Shown here piece by piece: positions 52,151 through 62,004 of a stretch of DNA of 64,000 nucleotides. The notes below the pieces were generated by a model. It saw nothing but the letters and a program-made list of their open reading frames with translations, was not told where the DNA came from and made no database searches. This stretch comes from RYN-230 sp963717125 (GTDB lineage Bacteria > Actinomycetota > Actinomycetes > Streptosporangiales > Streptosporangiaceae): NCBI GenBank assembly GCA_963717125.1, contig CAVQVG010000020.1:434001-498000 (forward strand), given 5' to 3'. Positions within the stretch are counted from its first letter, which is position 1. Each line of letters starts with the position of its first letter. A program made the position numbers and the translations under genes.

Positions 52151-53097
52151 TTAAGTAACGAAACGGTCCGGCCGGTAGGGCCGCAGCTCCGCCGGGGCGG
52201 TGCCGGTGACGAGCTCCGTGGTGATGAGCTGGGCCAGGTGCGCGGCCAGGGTCACCCCGCTGTGCGTGACGGCCACGTACACGCCGGGCGAGCCGGGCAG
52301 CCAGCCGGCGATGGACCGGCCGTCGGCGGGCATCGGCCGGACGCAGACCTGGTACTCGGTGACCGCGGCGGCGTCCAGCCCGCGGCTCACCTGCCGGGCC
52401 CGGCCGAGCAGCTCCGCCGCCCAGCGGCGCAGCTCGGCGCCGGGGGTGTGCAGGTCCACCGCCGCGTCGAGCGCCTCCAGGTGGACCAGCCCGCCGGTGT
52501 GCGGCCGCAGGTGTATCCCGGGCGCGTGCACCATCCGGGCCGGGCCGTCCGCCGCGACCGGCCCGGCCCGGACGACCAGCCCCGGCGCTTCCGCGCCCGG
52601 CGTCTGCCACGGGACCAGCGGCAGCCGGCTGGCCGGGGCGGCCAGCCGGGCCAGCTCCGGCGTCCACCGCCCGGCGCAGCACAGCACAACGTCGGCCGGG
52701 ATCTGCTGGCCGGCCGCGGTGCGCACCCCGCCGTCGGCCAGGAAACCGGTCACCTGGCCCGGTGCGCCGGTCAGCACGGTGACCCCGCGCCCCGCGGCCG
52801 CCTCGATGAGCTGGCTGATCAGCGGCCCGGTGAGCAGGTAACCCTCGGCCGGTACCACGCCGCGCCGTCCAGCCGCCCGGCCAGCGTCGCCCAGGCCCGG
52901 ACCCCGGCGTGGTTGAGCCCGTGGTAGGCGCGCGGCGACTTGTCGTTGGAGTTCAGCCAGGCGAAGCTCCACCGGGTGGTGGCCCGGCCCGGCTCGTCCT
53001 GGTCCAGCAGGGTCACCTGGTGGCCGGCCTCGGCCAGCCGCAGCGCCAGGCAGCCGCCGATCACCCCGGCCCCGATCACCACGCACCGCTGTGGCAT
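52151..53097 (-). CDS. FAD-dependent amine/glycine oxidase-like protein (frameshifted)
   Basis: From ATG 53097 the frame MPQRCVVIGAGVIGGCLALR with RATTRWSFAWLNSND is the N-terminal FAD domain of the DAO family, but it ends prematurely at 52819. The remaining conserved part lies in another frame: PAEGYLLTGPLISQLIEAAA, DVVLCCAGRWTPELA, RPMPADGRSIAGWLPGSPGV and VTHSGVTLAAHLAQLI, ending at 52151. The change of frame is near 52858, perhaps with a few bases lost. A whole protein would be about 315 residues. It is the last of four co-directional genes (from 56654), 11 bases after the preceding stop. Confidence 0.72.
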
Positions 53098-53108
53098 CTG
53101 ACCTCCGC

Positions 53109-55153
53109 TCAGCGCCGGGTGAGCACCCGGGCCGCGCCCGCCGCCACCGTGCTGACCAGTACCCAGCCAGCCGCGACCAAAAGGTAAGAGAACCATTGCT
53201 CGGCGCCGGCCGGGTTGAACGCGTGCTTCTGGCCCAGGTCAACCACGGGCAGCAGCAGGTCGAGGGTGTAGACGACCGGGTTGAAGTGCGGCGCCTGGCT
53301 GGCGATCAGCGGTGGCGGCGGGGCCAGCGCGAACGTGACGCTGCCCGCGGCGAGCAGCAGGACGAGCCAGGCCACCGCCCGTCGCGGTTGGTAGCCGTAG
53401 CCCACGGTGATGTCCTGCAGCAGGCTCCAGGTCCGGGCCAGCGCCGGCATGGCCTGGCGCTGCGACCGCTCGCCGGCGTACATGACCTCGCGAGCCTGCC
53501 TGGGCTGGCCGATCGCGGTGTAGTGCGCGGCCAGCTGCCCGTAGGGCTGGGTCTGATGGCCACCCGGATCCCGGTTCAGCCAGTCCAGCCGCTGCCGGGC
53601 CGGCAGCCGGGGTTGCAGGGCCTGGTATGTCAGGCCGTCGAGGCGGAGCTGGCCCGGCCAGCAGGCGGGATCGTCGCGCAGGATCCTAATCTGGGCGTGA
53701 CCGAGATCCACCAGCCCCTGCACCGGCTCCGCAGTGACCAGTGACAGTTCGCCCGCGTGCAGCCCGCCGGCGTGCAGCGCGGTACCGGCCGGGTTGCTGA
53801 TCCGCGCCTGCTTCAGGCTGAGCTCGCCGCCGATCGTCGCCCCGGCCACCCGTATCCCGCCGGCCGCGGTCATGCCGTCGGCGAACACGTCCGCGTTCAG
53901 CTGGGCCCGGGACAGCCGGAGCGCGATCTCGCCCGGGTTCTCCAGCTGGGCGCGCATCAGCAGAACGCGCTGCCCGACGTGGATGGTCCGCAGGCTCACC
54001 TCGCCGCGGGCGCGGGCGCCGACGAGGATGAGGGCGCCGTCGATGGACGCGCGTTCGGCCACCAGGGCCGGGTCGCCCGGGTTCCCGGTCAGCTGGGCTT
54101 CGCTGAGGTTCAGGTCGCCGGTGATCCGCGCGCCGCTGAAGCTGACCTGGCCGGTGCACGTTGCGCCGGGCGCGTGGCAGGTGCCGACGGTGGCCCGGCG
54201 GAGGTCCAGGGCCAGGCCGCCAGGGTTGCTGAGCGCGGCGCCGTCCAGGCTCAAGTTGGCCGCCAGCTGCGCCCCGATCAGCCTCATCTCACCCGCCGCC
54301 GAGAACCCCCCGGTGAGGAACACGCCGCCGTCCACGGTCAGCCCGCCCGCGTTGAGGGCCACGCCACCCGGGTTGTCCAGCGTCGCCGCGACCAGGCCGA
54401 GGCTGGCCCCGATGCGGGCATTGTCCATCCGGGTCTCGCCCTCGACCCGCAGGCCGCGGCCATCGAGCCGCCCGCCGATCACCGCTCGTTGGACGGCCAG
54501 CGCACGCTGGCCCGGGCAGCTGACCCGCGCCCCAGCCAGGTTGACCGAACCGGTGATGGCCGCGACGACCAGCGCGACCGGCCCGCGGGCGGTGAGCCCG
54601 GCGGCCTCCACGCTGCCCTCGACCGCGAGCCCGGACGCGGCCACCGCCTCCGCGCCGCCGCCCGGTGGCCCGATGACGGCGTCCTCGAGGCACAGCTGCC
54701 CGGCAACCTTGGCCTGGTCCAGCCGGAGCACGCCGGAGATCTCGCAGGTCCACAGGTTGAGGATGCCGTCCAGCCGCATCCGGGTGCCGTTGAACGCGGG
54801 CAGCCGGCTGTGCACGATGCGCACCGTCCGGGTGACCGATTCGACGAACCGGATCTCCTCGTCGAAGGAGCAGTACTCGCAGACCAGCGGGCAGGTCACG
54901 GTGGCGCCCATCAGGTCGAGCCGGCCGGTGATCCGGGCGCCGCGGATCCGGGCCCCGGGCGCGTGCCCGGGCTCGCGGTCCCCCGCGCCGAGCAGCAGCG
55001 CCTGGATCACCTCGGCCCGGATGACCCGGCCTTCCGGCCAGTCCGGTGCGCGGCTGGGGTCGTCGCGGCCGGGTCGCCGGCCCGCAGGTTGACCCAGTCG
55101 CCGCGCGGGAACGCGCGCCACAGCGCCTGTTCCGGCTCAGTCAGCTCGGTCAC
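53109..55153 (-). CDS. Pentapeptide-repeat-like membrane protein (frameshift near start)
   Basis: About 680 residues. GTG 55153 begins VTELTEPEQALWRAFPRGDW, and after a shift near 55070 the frame continues SRAPDWPEGRVIRAEVIQAL into a long array of about 20-residue beta-coil repeats (e.g. ARITGRLDLMGATVTCPLVC, GGELSLKQARISNPAGTALH) typical of right-handed beta-helix pentapeptide proteins. Two C-terminal transmembrane helices (AVAWLVLLLAAGSVTFAL and WFSYLLVAAGWVLVSTVAAG) anchor it. Streptomycete relatives are called membrane-associated oxidoreductases, but no cofactor site is visible. Preceded by the nitrilase-like gene in the same operon. Confidence 0.75.
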
Positions 55154-55197
55154 CGCCACGGCGACATCTTTACCATTCCGGGCAACCAGTCCGCGCC

Positions 55198-55998
55198 TTA
55201 CCTGCCGTTGCCCTTCATCCGTCCGCCAGCGCCGTCCGGGATGAGGTCGCTGCGGCGCTGGCTGAGGTACGCGTCGCGGGTATCGGCCAGGTCGATGGTG
55301 TGCCGCAGGATCCCGGTGCTGCCGATGGGCGCCTCGGCCAGCACCTGGCCGCGCGGTGACACGATCATGGTCGGGCAGTGCTGGTTCTCGTCCGCGACGT
55401 TGGCCGCCAGCACGAACCGCTGCGTCTCGGCCGCCCGGCTGATCAGGTGCGCCCGCCATACCCCGGGCGGCTCGGCGGGGTTGGCCGCGTAGGTCAGGTA
55501 GATCAGCACCTGGGCGCCCTGCCGGGCCAGGCAGGCCCACTGCTCCGGGAACCGGATCTCCCGGCACAGCTGGACCCCGGCCCGCAGCTCACCGGCGGGC
55601 AGCCGGATCGGCAGCGTCGGCAGGGCCGACCCAGCGGAAAGCCGGCCGCGCTCGTGCGTGGCCAGGTTGACCTTGCGGTACATCCAGCGCGGGCCGGCCG
55701 GTGGGAAGTAGACAGCCGCGTTCCACCAGTGGCCGTCGGCTGGATGCAACGTCCCGCAGATGACATGCACGCCCGCCCGCCTGGCCGCCTGCCCCACCGC
55801 GTCCTGGGCTGCGGCCAGCTCGGCCGGATCGAGGCCAGCCAGCCCGGACAGCTCATCGTCGTAACCGGACAGCACTGCTTCCGGCAGCGCTAGCACCGTG
55901 CCGGGAGCGGTCGCGCCGACCACGTCCAGGACCGTCCCGACGTTGCGCCGGACCGACCAGCACACCGGAACCTGAGCCACCGCCACCGGCACCCGCAT
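55198..55998 (-). CDS. Carbon-nitrogen hydrolase (nitrilase superfamily)
   Basis: 266 residues with the Glu-Lys-Cys catalytic triad: ALPEAVLSGY (Glu), MYRKVNLATHERG (Lys) and VQLCREIRFPEQW (Cys). The preceding QVPVCW and final TGILRHTIDLADTR are family-typical. Enzymes of this superfamily hydrolyse nitriles, amides or carbamoyl compounds; the branch cannot be told. Lies 33 bases after the DUF899 gene and 44 before the pentapeptide-like gene, all on the minus strand. Confidence 0.9.
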   Translation of the reverse strand: MRVPVAVAQVPVCWSVRRNVGTVLDVVGATAPGTVLALPEAVLSGYDDELSGLAGLDPAELAAAQDAVGQAARRAGVHVICGTLHPADGHWWNAAVYFPPAGPRWMYRKVNLATHERGRLSAGSALPTLPIRLPAGELRAGVQLCREIRFPEQWACLARQGAQVLIYLTYAANPAEPPGVWRAHLISRAAETQRFVLAANVADENQHCPTMIVSPRGQVLAEAPIGSTGILRHTIDLADTRDAYLSQRRSDLIPDGAGGRMKGNGR

Positions 55999-56031
55999 CC
56001 CGCGAGTATCCCAGGGCCCGGCCTGACTCGC

Positions 56032-56654
56032 TCAGCCGTAGGTGGGGTGCTGCGGCCAGCCGGGCGGGGAGTCTTCCCAGTCCTGCTGCCGGCCGTAGGG
56101 GCTCACGTCGAGGATGTTGTGCGCGAAGACCAGCCGGTCCACGCCCCGGGAGGTAGTCGAGTAGGTCCGGTAGACGTCGGCGCCGTCGCGCAGGAACACG
56201 CTCAGCATGAATCCCGCGCCGGCGCCGCAGTCCTCCGAGAACGTCGTGCCACGCGAGGACACGAACGGCAGCGTCCAGCCCATCCTGGTCTTGTACGCCT
56301 CGATCTGGGCCAGCGGCATGTTCGACACGGTGACCCAGGTGACGCCGGCTTCGGCCAGCGTCTCCAGGCCGGGGACGTTGTCGGTGAACCCGGTGCAGCC
56401 GGGGCAGAACTGGTCTGGCCCGAGGTCCATGAACTGGTAGACGACGAGCTGGTTCCGGCCGCCGAACAGGTCGGCCAGCGTCTTGGGCAGGCCGGCGTGT
56501 CGAACAGATAGCCGTCGCTGACCTTGACCATGGGCAGCCTGCGGCGGCGGGCCGCCAGCGCGTCCAGGGCCCGGGTGGCTTCTTTCTCGGCCGTGAGCAG
56601 TTCGCTGCGCGCCTGCTCCCACTCGTCGGCCGGCACAATAGGTGGTTTCGCCAT
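56032..56654 (-). CDS. DUF899 thioredoxin-like protein (1-base shift)
   Basis: From ATG 56654 the frame MAKPPIVPADEWEQARSELL, then RRRRLPMVKVSDGYLFDTP is the N-terminus of the DUF899 family. The continuation, GLPKTLADLFGGRNQLVVYQ, FCPGCTGFTDNVPGLETLAE and TWVTVSNMPLAQIEAYKTRM, lies in another frame from about 56495. One base must be added or removed near there. A joined protein would be about 207 residues. The CxxC (FCPGCTG) suggests a thioredoxin-like redox role. First gene of a four-gene minus-strand run. Confidence 0.78.
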
Positions 56655-56706
56655 GCTCGGTAGACGACCGCGGGCGGCCAGATTCATCGCGAGCGGCGCG
56701 TCGGAT

Positions 56707-56805
56707 CTAGCGCAGGCGGCGGAGCAGGCGGATCAGGGCTTTGTACACTTCCACGGCCTCGCGCAGGCCGAGGATCCGCAGCAGCCACCGGAAAAGCGAT
56801 CGCAT
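56707..56805 (-). CDS. Possible 32-residue amphipathic peptide
   Basis: ATG 56805 with AGGA about eight bases upstream opens a 32-residue frame: MRSLFRWLLRILGLREAVEV then YKALIRLLRRLR. It is strongly amphipathic and basic, a likely membrane-surface helix. It precedes the DUF899 gene by 52 bases. Being so short, it may be fortuitous. Confidence 0.35.
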   Translation of the reverse strand: MRSLFRWLLRILGLREAVEVYKALIRLLRRLR

Positions 56806-56926
56806 ACCGACATCCTGGCCCGTCCGGACCGGGCCGCGCCATAGACCCTGCACCCGTATCTGGCGGGGGCTAGCCCTACTCCGGCCCGGTAGCAGACGGG
56901 AGACGTCCCGTAGGGTGAGAGCCGCG

Positions 56927-57805
56927 ATGGCAGCCGGGACGGCGTGGCTAACCGGGTGGCGGGGCGAGCATCTACGACATGCCGCCGCCATCCTGCGCCA
57001 GGGCGGCAACCCGGTCGCCCGGGTCTACGAGAGCATCGGCGCCGACTTCTTCCTGGCCATCGCCCCCGGCTGGCTCAACCTCGGCCTGTGGCAGGGGCCA
57101 GGTACCGAAGACGAGGCCGAGGCAGCCTGCCGCCGGCTGGTCCAGACGGTCGCGGCCGCGCTGCCCACCGGGGGCGTGATCCTCGACGCCGGGAACGGGC
57201 TTGGCGCCCAGGACCCGCTGATCGCCGAGCAGGTCCGGCCGGGCCGGCTGCTGGCGGTGAACATCACCGAGTGGCAGCTGGCCGCGGGCCGGGACCGGCT
57301 GCGCGAAGCGTCCGCCGCGCCGGTGGCCGGGGACGCCGCCCGGCTGCCGGTGACCGACGCGGCGGTGGACGGGATCATCAGCGTGGAGGCCGCGTTCCAT
57401 TTCCGGTCCCGGGCCGAGTTCTTCGCCGAGTGCGCCCGGGTGCTGCGTCCCGGCGGCGTGCTGACCACCTCCGATATCGCGGTGCAGCGCTGGCCGCGCA
57501 CCCCGGCCGAGGCGCTGGCTGGCCTGACCCAGCTGCGGGTGTTCGGCATGCGGGCCAGCGCGGCGATGACCGCCGCGCAGATCGCCGCCGCGGCCCGGGC
57601 CGCGGGCCTGGCCGACGTGCAGGTCACGCTGTGCGGCGCGGAGGTGATCGCCCCGGCCATCCGGCTCACCGCGGCCCGGCTGGCGGGCCCGACCGCCGCC
57701 CCGGCCGGCCAGCACGCCGCCGCCCGCCTGTTGCTCCGCCAGGTGGACTTGCTCTACCGCCGCCACATCATCGACTACGTACTCCTCCGCGCCGTCCGTC
57801 CGTAG
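56927..57805 (+). CDS. UbiE/tocopherol-methyltransferase-like SAM methyltransferase
   Basis: 292 residues from ATG 56927; GTG 56915 is also in frame. SAM motif I VILDAGNGLGAQDPLIAE, the acidic step LLAVNITEWQLAAGRDRL and AVDGIISVEAAFHF, then VLRPGGVLTTSDI. The N-terminal YESIGADFFLAIAPGWLNLGLW block is that of small-molecule C- or O-methyltransferases (tocopherol or sterol type). Divergent from the DUF899 operon. It ends ahead of a strong hairpin terminator. Confidence 0.87.
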   Translation: MAAGTAWLTGWRGEHLRHAAAILRQGGNPVARVYESIGADFFLAIAPGWLNLGLWQGPGTEDEAEAACRRLVQTVAAALPTGGVILDAGNGLGAQDPLIAEQVRPGRLLAVNITEWQLAAGRDRLREASAAPVAGDAARLPVTDAAVDGIISVEAAFHFRSRAEFFAECARVLRPGGVLTTSDIAVQRWPRTPAEALAGLTQLRVFGMRASAAMTAAQIAAAARAAGLADVQVTLCGAEVIAPAIRLTAARLAGPTAAPAGQHAAARLLLRQVDLLYRRHIIDYVLLRAVRP

Positions 57806-57875
57806 GGCCGGCAAGCCCCGGTTGGGTGCCGGTGATACTGGCGTGGCAGGTGGTGTTCAACGGCCGGGCGGCCCG

Positions 57876-57929
57876 TTCGTGATCAAACGATTGCTGTCGT
57901 CATAGCAACACCAATCGTTTGATCACGAA
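57876..57929. terminator. Perfect 18-bp-arm hairpin between convergent genes
   Basis: Arms TTCGTGATCAAACGATTG (57876-57893) and its exact complement (57912-57929) with an 18-base loop, in which TTGCT and AGCAA can extend pairing. It lies midway between the methyltransferase (plus) and the dehydrogenase (minus), so it can terminate both. Its arms are much richer in A+T than the surroundings, which is unusual for a native terminator in this genome and leaves open a short mobile-element origin. Confidence 0.65.
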
Positions 57930-57997
57930 GCTAGGCCGAGTGGTCAGCAGGGTGGATGCCGGGGCGGGGCTGGCGGGGGTGGTGACAGGCCGACTGG

Positions 57998-58813
57998 TCA
58001 GCGGGGGTGGATGTGCTCTACTACGTGGCGGAGGTCCTGGTCGGCGGCACCCTCGGCCGCGGCCGCGCGGAGCCAGTCGCGGGCCGCGGCGAGTTGCGGG
58101 AGATCGGCCGCGCCGGTGGCGAGACCGAGGTCCTTGGCGGCCAGCGCGACGGTGAAGTCGCTGCCGGTGCTCCGGACCCGGTCCACCGCGCCGGCCAGCG
58201 GGCAGGCCGCCAGCCCGTCCAGCGCGGCGTCCCGCGGCACGCCGAGCGCGCCGGCCAGCGCGAGCACCTCGCCGATCAGGGTGACCCCGGCCAGCGCGGC
58301 GCTGATCAGCACGACCTTGCGGGCTGCGCCGGAGCCGGCCGGGCCGCACCGGACCACCCGGCCGAAGACAGAAAGGATCTTCTCCACCCGGTCCACATCC
58401 CCGCCCGCCAGCACGACCAGGTTCCCGCTGGCGGCCGGTCCCACGCTGCCCATGACCGGCGCGTCCACGAACCCCACCCCGGCGGGCAGCAGCGACCGGG
58501 CGGCCAGCGCCGCGGCCGGCCCGACGGTGGACATCTCCACCAGGCAGGCGTCCGGCCGGATGCCCGCGGCCACCCCGTCCGGCCCGCCCAGCACGCTGGA
58601 CAACGCGGCCGGATCGGCCAGCATGGTGATCACGATCTCCGCCGCGGCCGCGGCCTCCGCTGGGCGCGCAGCGGCCCGGGCGCCGTCAGCTACCAGCGGC
58701 TCCGTCCGCCCGGCCGTCCGGTTCCACACGGTGAGGTCGTGGCCGGCGGCGAGCACGCGCCCGGCCATCAGGCTGCCCATCCGGCCCAGGCCGAGGAAGG
58801 CCACCGAGGTCAT
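57998..58813 (-). CDS. 3-hydroxyisobutyrate-dehydrogenase-like NAD(P) enzyme
   Basis: 271 residues from ATG 58813. Beta-hydroxyacid dehydrogenase family: VAFLGLGRMGSLMAGRVLAA cofactor site, DAPVMGSVGPAASGNLVVLA (substrate-binding), and GSGAARKVVLISAALAGVTL holding the catalytic Lys. Relatives reduce tartronate or methylmalonate semialdehyde or oxidise 3-hydroxyisobutyrate. The ATG overlaps the intended stop of the IclR gene (ATGA). It is the last gene of the catabolic operon, followed by a hairpin. Confidence 0.88.
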   Translation of the reverse strand: MTSVAFLGLGRMGSLMAGRVLAAGHDLTVWNRTAGRTEPLVADGARAAARPAEAAAAAEIVITMLADPAALSSVLGGPDGVAAGIRPDACLVEMSTVGPAAALAARSLLPAGVGFVDAPVMGSVGPAASGNLVVLAGGDVDRVEKILSVFGRVVRCGPAGSGAARKVVLISAALAGVTLIGEVLALAGALGVPRDAALDGLAACPLAGAVDRVRSTGSDFTVALAAKDLGLATGAADLPQLAAARDWLRAAAAEGAADQDLRHVVEHIHPR

Positions 58814-59609
58814 AACTGCTCCAATCTGGTACGTCGCGGGGGGCACCGAGGCGGGCGCTGATCTGCGCGGCGGCCCGGCGCACCGCGGCCGCGATGGCGG
58901 GGATGCTCGCCTCGTCGATCCGTGAGTCGGGACCGGACACGCTGACGCTGGCCACCACCGCCCCGGTCCGGTCGAAGACCGGGCCGGCCACGCAGCACAG
59001 GTGCGGCTCGAGCTCCTCCTGGTCCACCGCGTAGCCGCGCTCGCGCACCTCGGCCAGCTGCCGCCGGAGTGAGCCGGTGTCGGTGATGGTCCGGTCCGTC
59101 CTGGCGTCCAGGCGGCGGCCGGGGTAGCGCGCGGCGAACTCGGCGTCGCCCAGCCCGGCCAGCAGCGCCTTGCCCATCGAGCTGCAGTGCGCGGGCGAGC
59201 GTTTGCCCACCCAGGAGTGCATCCGGACGGTCTGCCACCCGTCAACCACCTCGATGGTGACCGCTTCGGTGCCCTCCAGCGCGCCCAGGTGCCCGGTCTC
59301 GCCCAGCTCCCGGACCAGGCCCTGCAGATAGGGCAGCGCGGCGCGGCGCACATCGCCCGCGGCCGCGGCCAGCTCGCCCAGCGCGGCCAGCCGGCCGGAC
59401 AGCCGGTACCGGCCCGGTTCCCCGGCCGGCTCCAGGTACCCGGCCACGGCCAGCGTGGCCGCCAGCCGGGACGTCGTGGACCGGTGCAGGCCGAGCTGCT
59501 GGGCCATCTCGCCGATGCCGATCTCGGGCCGGTCGCGCTCGAACATGTCCAGGATCTCCAGACCGTGCAGCAGCGAGCCGATCAGCCCTTTCCCCGTGTC
59601 CGTCGCCAT
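58810..59609 (-). CDS. IclR-family regulator (1-base shift at the 3' end)
   Basis: About 266 residues. Winged helix IGIGEMAQQLGLHRSTTSRL; the effector domain contains HLGALEGTEAVTIEVVDGWQ, SSMGKALLAGLGDAEF and EPHLCCVAGPVFDRTGAVVA. As sequenced the frame runs on past the family's usual end to 58686, inside the next gene. Removing one base in the six-G run 58838-58843 gives the tail RRTRLEQL and a TGA at 58810 that overlaps the next ATG. It probably controls this operon; it starts five bases after the FAD dehydrogenase gene. Confidence 0.85.
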
Positions 59610-59614
59610 GCACG

Positions 59615-61192
59615 TCAGCGTACGGTCCGTCCTGCGTGCCGCCCAGCGCGGTATCCCATCGTCATGCCGGCCGCCAGCGTGGCGCCCGGCCCCGGGTACC
59701 CGTCGGCGGTCCAGAACGCTGCCGCGTTGCCGGCCGCGTACAGCCCGGAAACGAGGCTGCCGTCGGCCCGCAGCACCCGCCCGTCGGTATCGGTGACCGG
59801 CCCGCCCTTGGTCCCGATCGTGCCCGCCAGCACCTCGACCGCGTAGAACGGCGGCTGGTCGAGCGGGCCCAGGGAGGGGTTCGGCTGAACCGAAGGGTCA
59901 CCGCAGAACCGCTGGTAGGCACCCTCGCCACGGCCGAACTGCGGGTCTGCGCCGCGAGCGCAGCCCGCGTTCCACCGGCGCACCGTCTCGGCCAGCGCGA
60001 CCCCGCTGGCGCCGATCCGCCCGGCCAGCCCGGCCAGCGTGCGACTGCGGCCGACCCAGTCCGGCACCGCGCCGTCGCCCGGCACCCCGGGCATCGGATA
60101 CCGGGCCCGGTAGCCCTCGTCGAAGATCAGGTGCACCGGGCCATCCTGCCCGTGGTTCAGCTCACGGTGCAGCGCCTTGCCGATCTCGTTGTAGGGCAGC
60201 GCCTCGTTGACGAACCGGCGGCCCGACGCGCTGACCATGATCTGCCGGGGCAGCCCGCGCTCGCGGATCAGCGACCGGTAGAACTGCTCGCCGAGCAGCG
60301 TCTCGCCCGGGATCGCCAGCATCGGCATCCACCAGCCCTCGGCCAGGTTGTCCAGGCCCGCCCCGGCGTCGGCGGCGATGCGCAGCCCGTCGCCGGTGTT
60401 GGTCGGCGGCGCGCCGCTGGCCCGCTGCGCCGCGGGCTGGTAGATCATCCGCAGCTCCTGGTCCCAGTCGTAGCCGCCGGTGGCCAGGATGACCGCCGAA
60501 ACGCCGACCGTGACCGTCCGCCCGCCGTGCGACAGCTCGGCCTGCCCATCGCGCACCCCGGTCAGCCGGGTGCCAGTGCGCACCGCCGCGCCGGCCCGCA
60601 CCACGCCGTCGAGCAGCCCGGCGACGAGCGCCACCCCGTTGGTCCGGATCCCGGCCCGGTCCCGTTCGCGGAGCAGGTCCCAGTCGAACCGGTCCGGGTA
60701 GCGCCAGCGGTCCCATTCCGCGAACGACATCGGCAGGTAGCCCGGCGGCCGCAGGATGTCCGCGGCCAGCGGGGTTAGCCGGCGGGTGTCGACCGGCACC
60801 ATGTCCAGCGCCCGGCCGCCCTCGGTCGCGCCGGCCCGGCCCGGGTCGTAGTCCGGGTAGCCGGGGCACGCCGCGAACCGGTGCGCGCTGTGGTCCTCGA
60901 CGAACCGCAGCATCTCCGGGCCGGTGCGCAGCACCGCCTCGGTCATCTCCGGGTACCGGTCACTGAACAGGCCGGCCAGGTATTTCTCCGCCGCGGCCAG
61001 GCTGTCCCCGTGCTGCAAGTGGTTGCCCGGCACCCACACCCGCCCGCCGGACAGCGCCGAGGTCCCGCCCAGCTTCTCTCCCCGCTCCACCAGCAGAACG
61101 CTCCTGCCCGCGACGGCCGCCGCCAGCGCCGCGGTGAGCCCGGCCGCGCCGGACCCGGCCACGAGCACGTCGACGGCCGGCGGCAGGCTCAT
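59615..61192 (-). CDS. FAD-binding dehydrogenase (3-ketosteroid dehydrogenase/fumarate-reductase type)
   Basis: 525 residues from ATG 61192. N-terminal VDVLVAGSGAAGLTAALAAA and LVERGEKLGGTSALSGGRVW bind FAD; VILATGGYDWDQELRMIY is the second FAD contact. C-terminal GTKGGPVTDTDGRVLRADGS and GLYAAGNAAAFWTADGYPGPGATL are the family end. The YNEIGKALHRE and FYAVEVLAGTIG blocks match KstD-like flavoproteins. It introduces or reduces a double bond in an unidentified substrate. ATGA overlap with the isomerase gene and five bases to IclR show tight coupling. Confidence 0.88.
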   Translation of the reverse strand: MSLPPAVDVLVAGSGAAGLTAALAAAVAGRSVLLVERGEKLGGTSALSGGRVWVPGNHLQHGDSLAAAEKYLAGLFSDRYPEMTEAVLRTGPEMLRFVEDHSAHRFAACPGYPDYDPGRAGATEGGRALDMVPVDTRRLTPLAADILRPPGYLPMSFAEWDRWRYPDRFDWDLLRERDRAGIRTNGVALVAGLLDGVVRAGAAVRTGTRLTGVRDGQAELSHGGRTVTVGVSAVILATGGYDWDQELRMIYQPAAQRASGAPPTNTGDGLRIAADAGAGLDNLAEGWWMPMLAIPGETLLGEQFYRSLIRERGLPRQIMVSASGRRFVNEALPYNEIGKALHRELNHGQDGPVHLIFDEGYRARYPMPGVPGDGAVPDWVGRSRTLAGLAGRIGASGVALAETVRRWNAGCARGADPQFGRGEGAYQRFCGDPSVQPNPSLGPLDQPPFYAVEVLAGTIGTKGGPVTDTDGRVLRADGSLVSGLYAAGNAAAFWTADGYPGPGATLAAGMTMGYRAGRHAGRTVR

Positions 61193-62004
61193 GGCGTCCA
61201 CCCCGCGGCGGCCAGCGTGGCCAGCCCGGCCGGCAGCCGCGGCTCCGGGTCGAGCCCGTCCACCAGTTCGTACACCGTCGGCCCGGTGAAGCCGATCTCC
61301 GCCAGGGCGGCGGCGAAGCCGCCGAAGTCAACCTCGGCGGTGCCTGCCGCGGTGTGCGCCCAGGTGTCCCGCCAGGTGTCGCTGACGTGGGCCAGGGCCA
61401 GGTACCTGGCCGCCTGCCGGACCCCCTCGGCCGGGTCCTCGATGGCCAGCGCGTTGGCCACGTCGTAGGTCAGGCGCAGCCGCGGCGAGTCCCAGTGCGC
61501 CGCGATCTCGGCCAGGTCGCTGGCCCGGCCCAGGTAGCCGTACGGGCTGTTCTCCAGGGCCAGGGTGACGCCGAGCTGGTCGGCCCGGGCCAGCAGGCGG
61601 CCCAGCCCCTGGTCCAGCACGGCCCGCGCCGCGTCGTCCGGGGCCGGGGCCAGCGCGTGCCGGCGGCCCGGGATGACGACCACGTACTCGGCGCCCACAT
61701 CCGCGGCCAGCTCGATGTTGGCGATCAACTGGCGCTCGCTCAGCGCGGCGAACTCCGGGTTGGTGCTGACCAGGTTGATGTCGGCAAAACTGGGATTGAC
61801 CGAGGTGACCCGCAGGTCGAGGGCGTTAAGCAGGCGGGTCAGTTCCTGGCGCTCGTACGGGCCGGCGGTGGGCGCGGACAGGTGCGGCGGGGCGGTGGTC
61901 AGCTCGATGGACCGGAAGCCGTGCCGGGCCAGCGCGCGCAGCGCGTCGGGCAGCGGGGCCAGGTGCAGCCAGCCGAAGCTGCACCCGGACAGCGGGAGCG
62001 TCAC
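61189..62004 (-). CDS. Sugar phosphate isomerase/epimerase-like TIM barrel
   Basis: 271 residues from GTG 62004, which overlaps the aldehyde dehydrogenase stop (GTGA). Xylose-isomerase-like (AP endonuclease 2) fold: FRSIELTTAPPHLSAP, YVVVIPGRRHAL, LALENSPYGYLG (Glu ligand), LTYDVANALAI and VSDTWRDTWAH supply the metal site; GFTGPTVYELVDG ends it. Probably isomerises or dehydrates a sugar- or inositol-like intermediate of the operon's pathway. Confidence 0.87.
   Translation of the reverse strand: MTLPLSGCSFGWLHLAPLPDALRALARHGFRSIELTTAPPHLSAPTAGPYERQELTRLLNALDLRVTSVNPSFADINLVSTNPEFAALSERQLIANIELAADVGAEYVVVIPGRRHALAPAPDDAARAVLDQGLGRLLARADQLGVTLALENSPYGYLGRASDLAEIAAHWDSPRLRLTYDVANALAIEDPAEGVRQAARYLALAHVSDTWRDTWAHTAAGTAEVDFGGFAAALAEIGFTGPTVYELVDGLDPEPRLPAGLATLAAAGWTP

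Noticed and set aside
53757..55244. 495-residue plus-strand frame opposite the pentapeptide-like gene
   Set aside because: Shadow of the repetitive minus-strand gene; composition atypical for protein.
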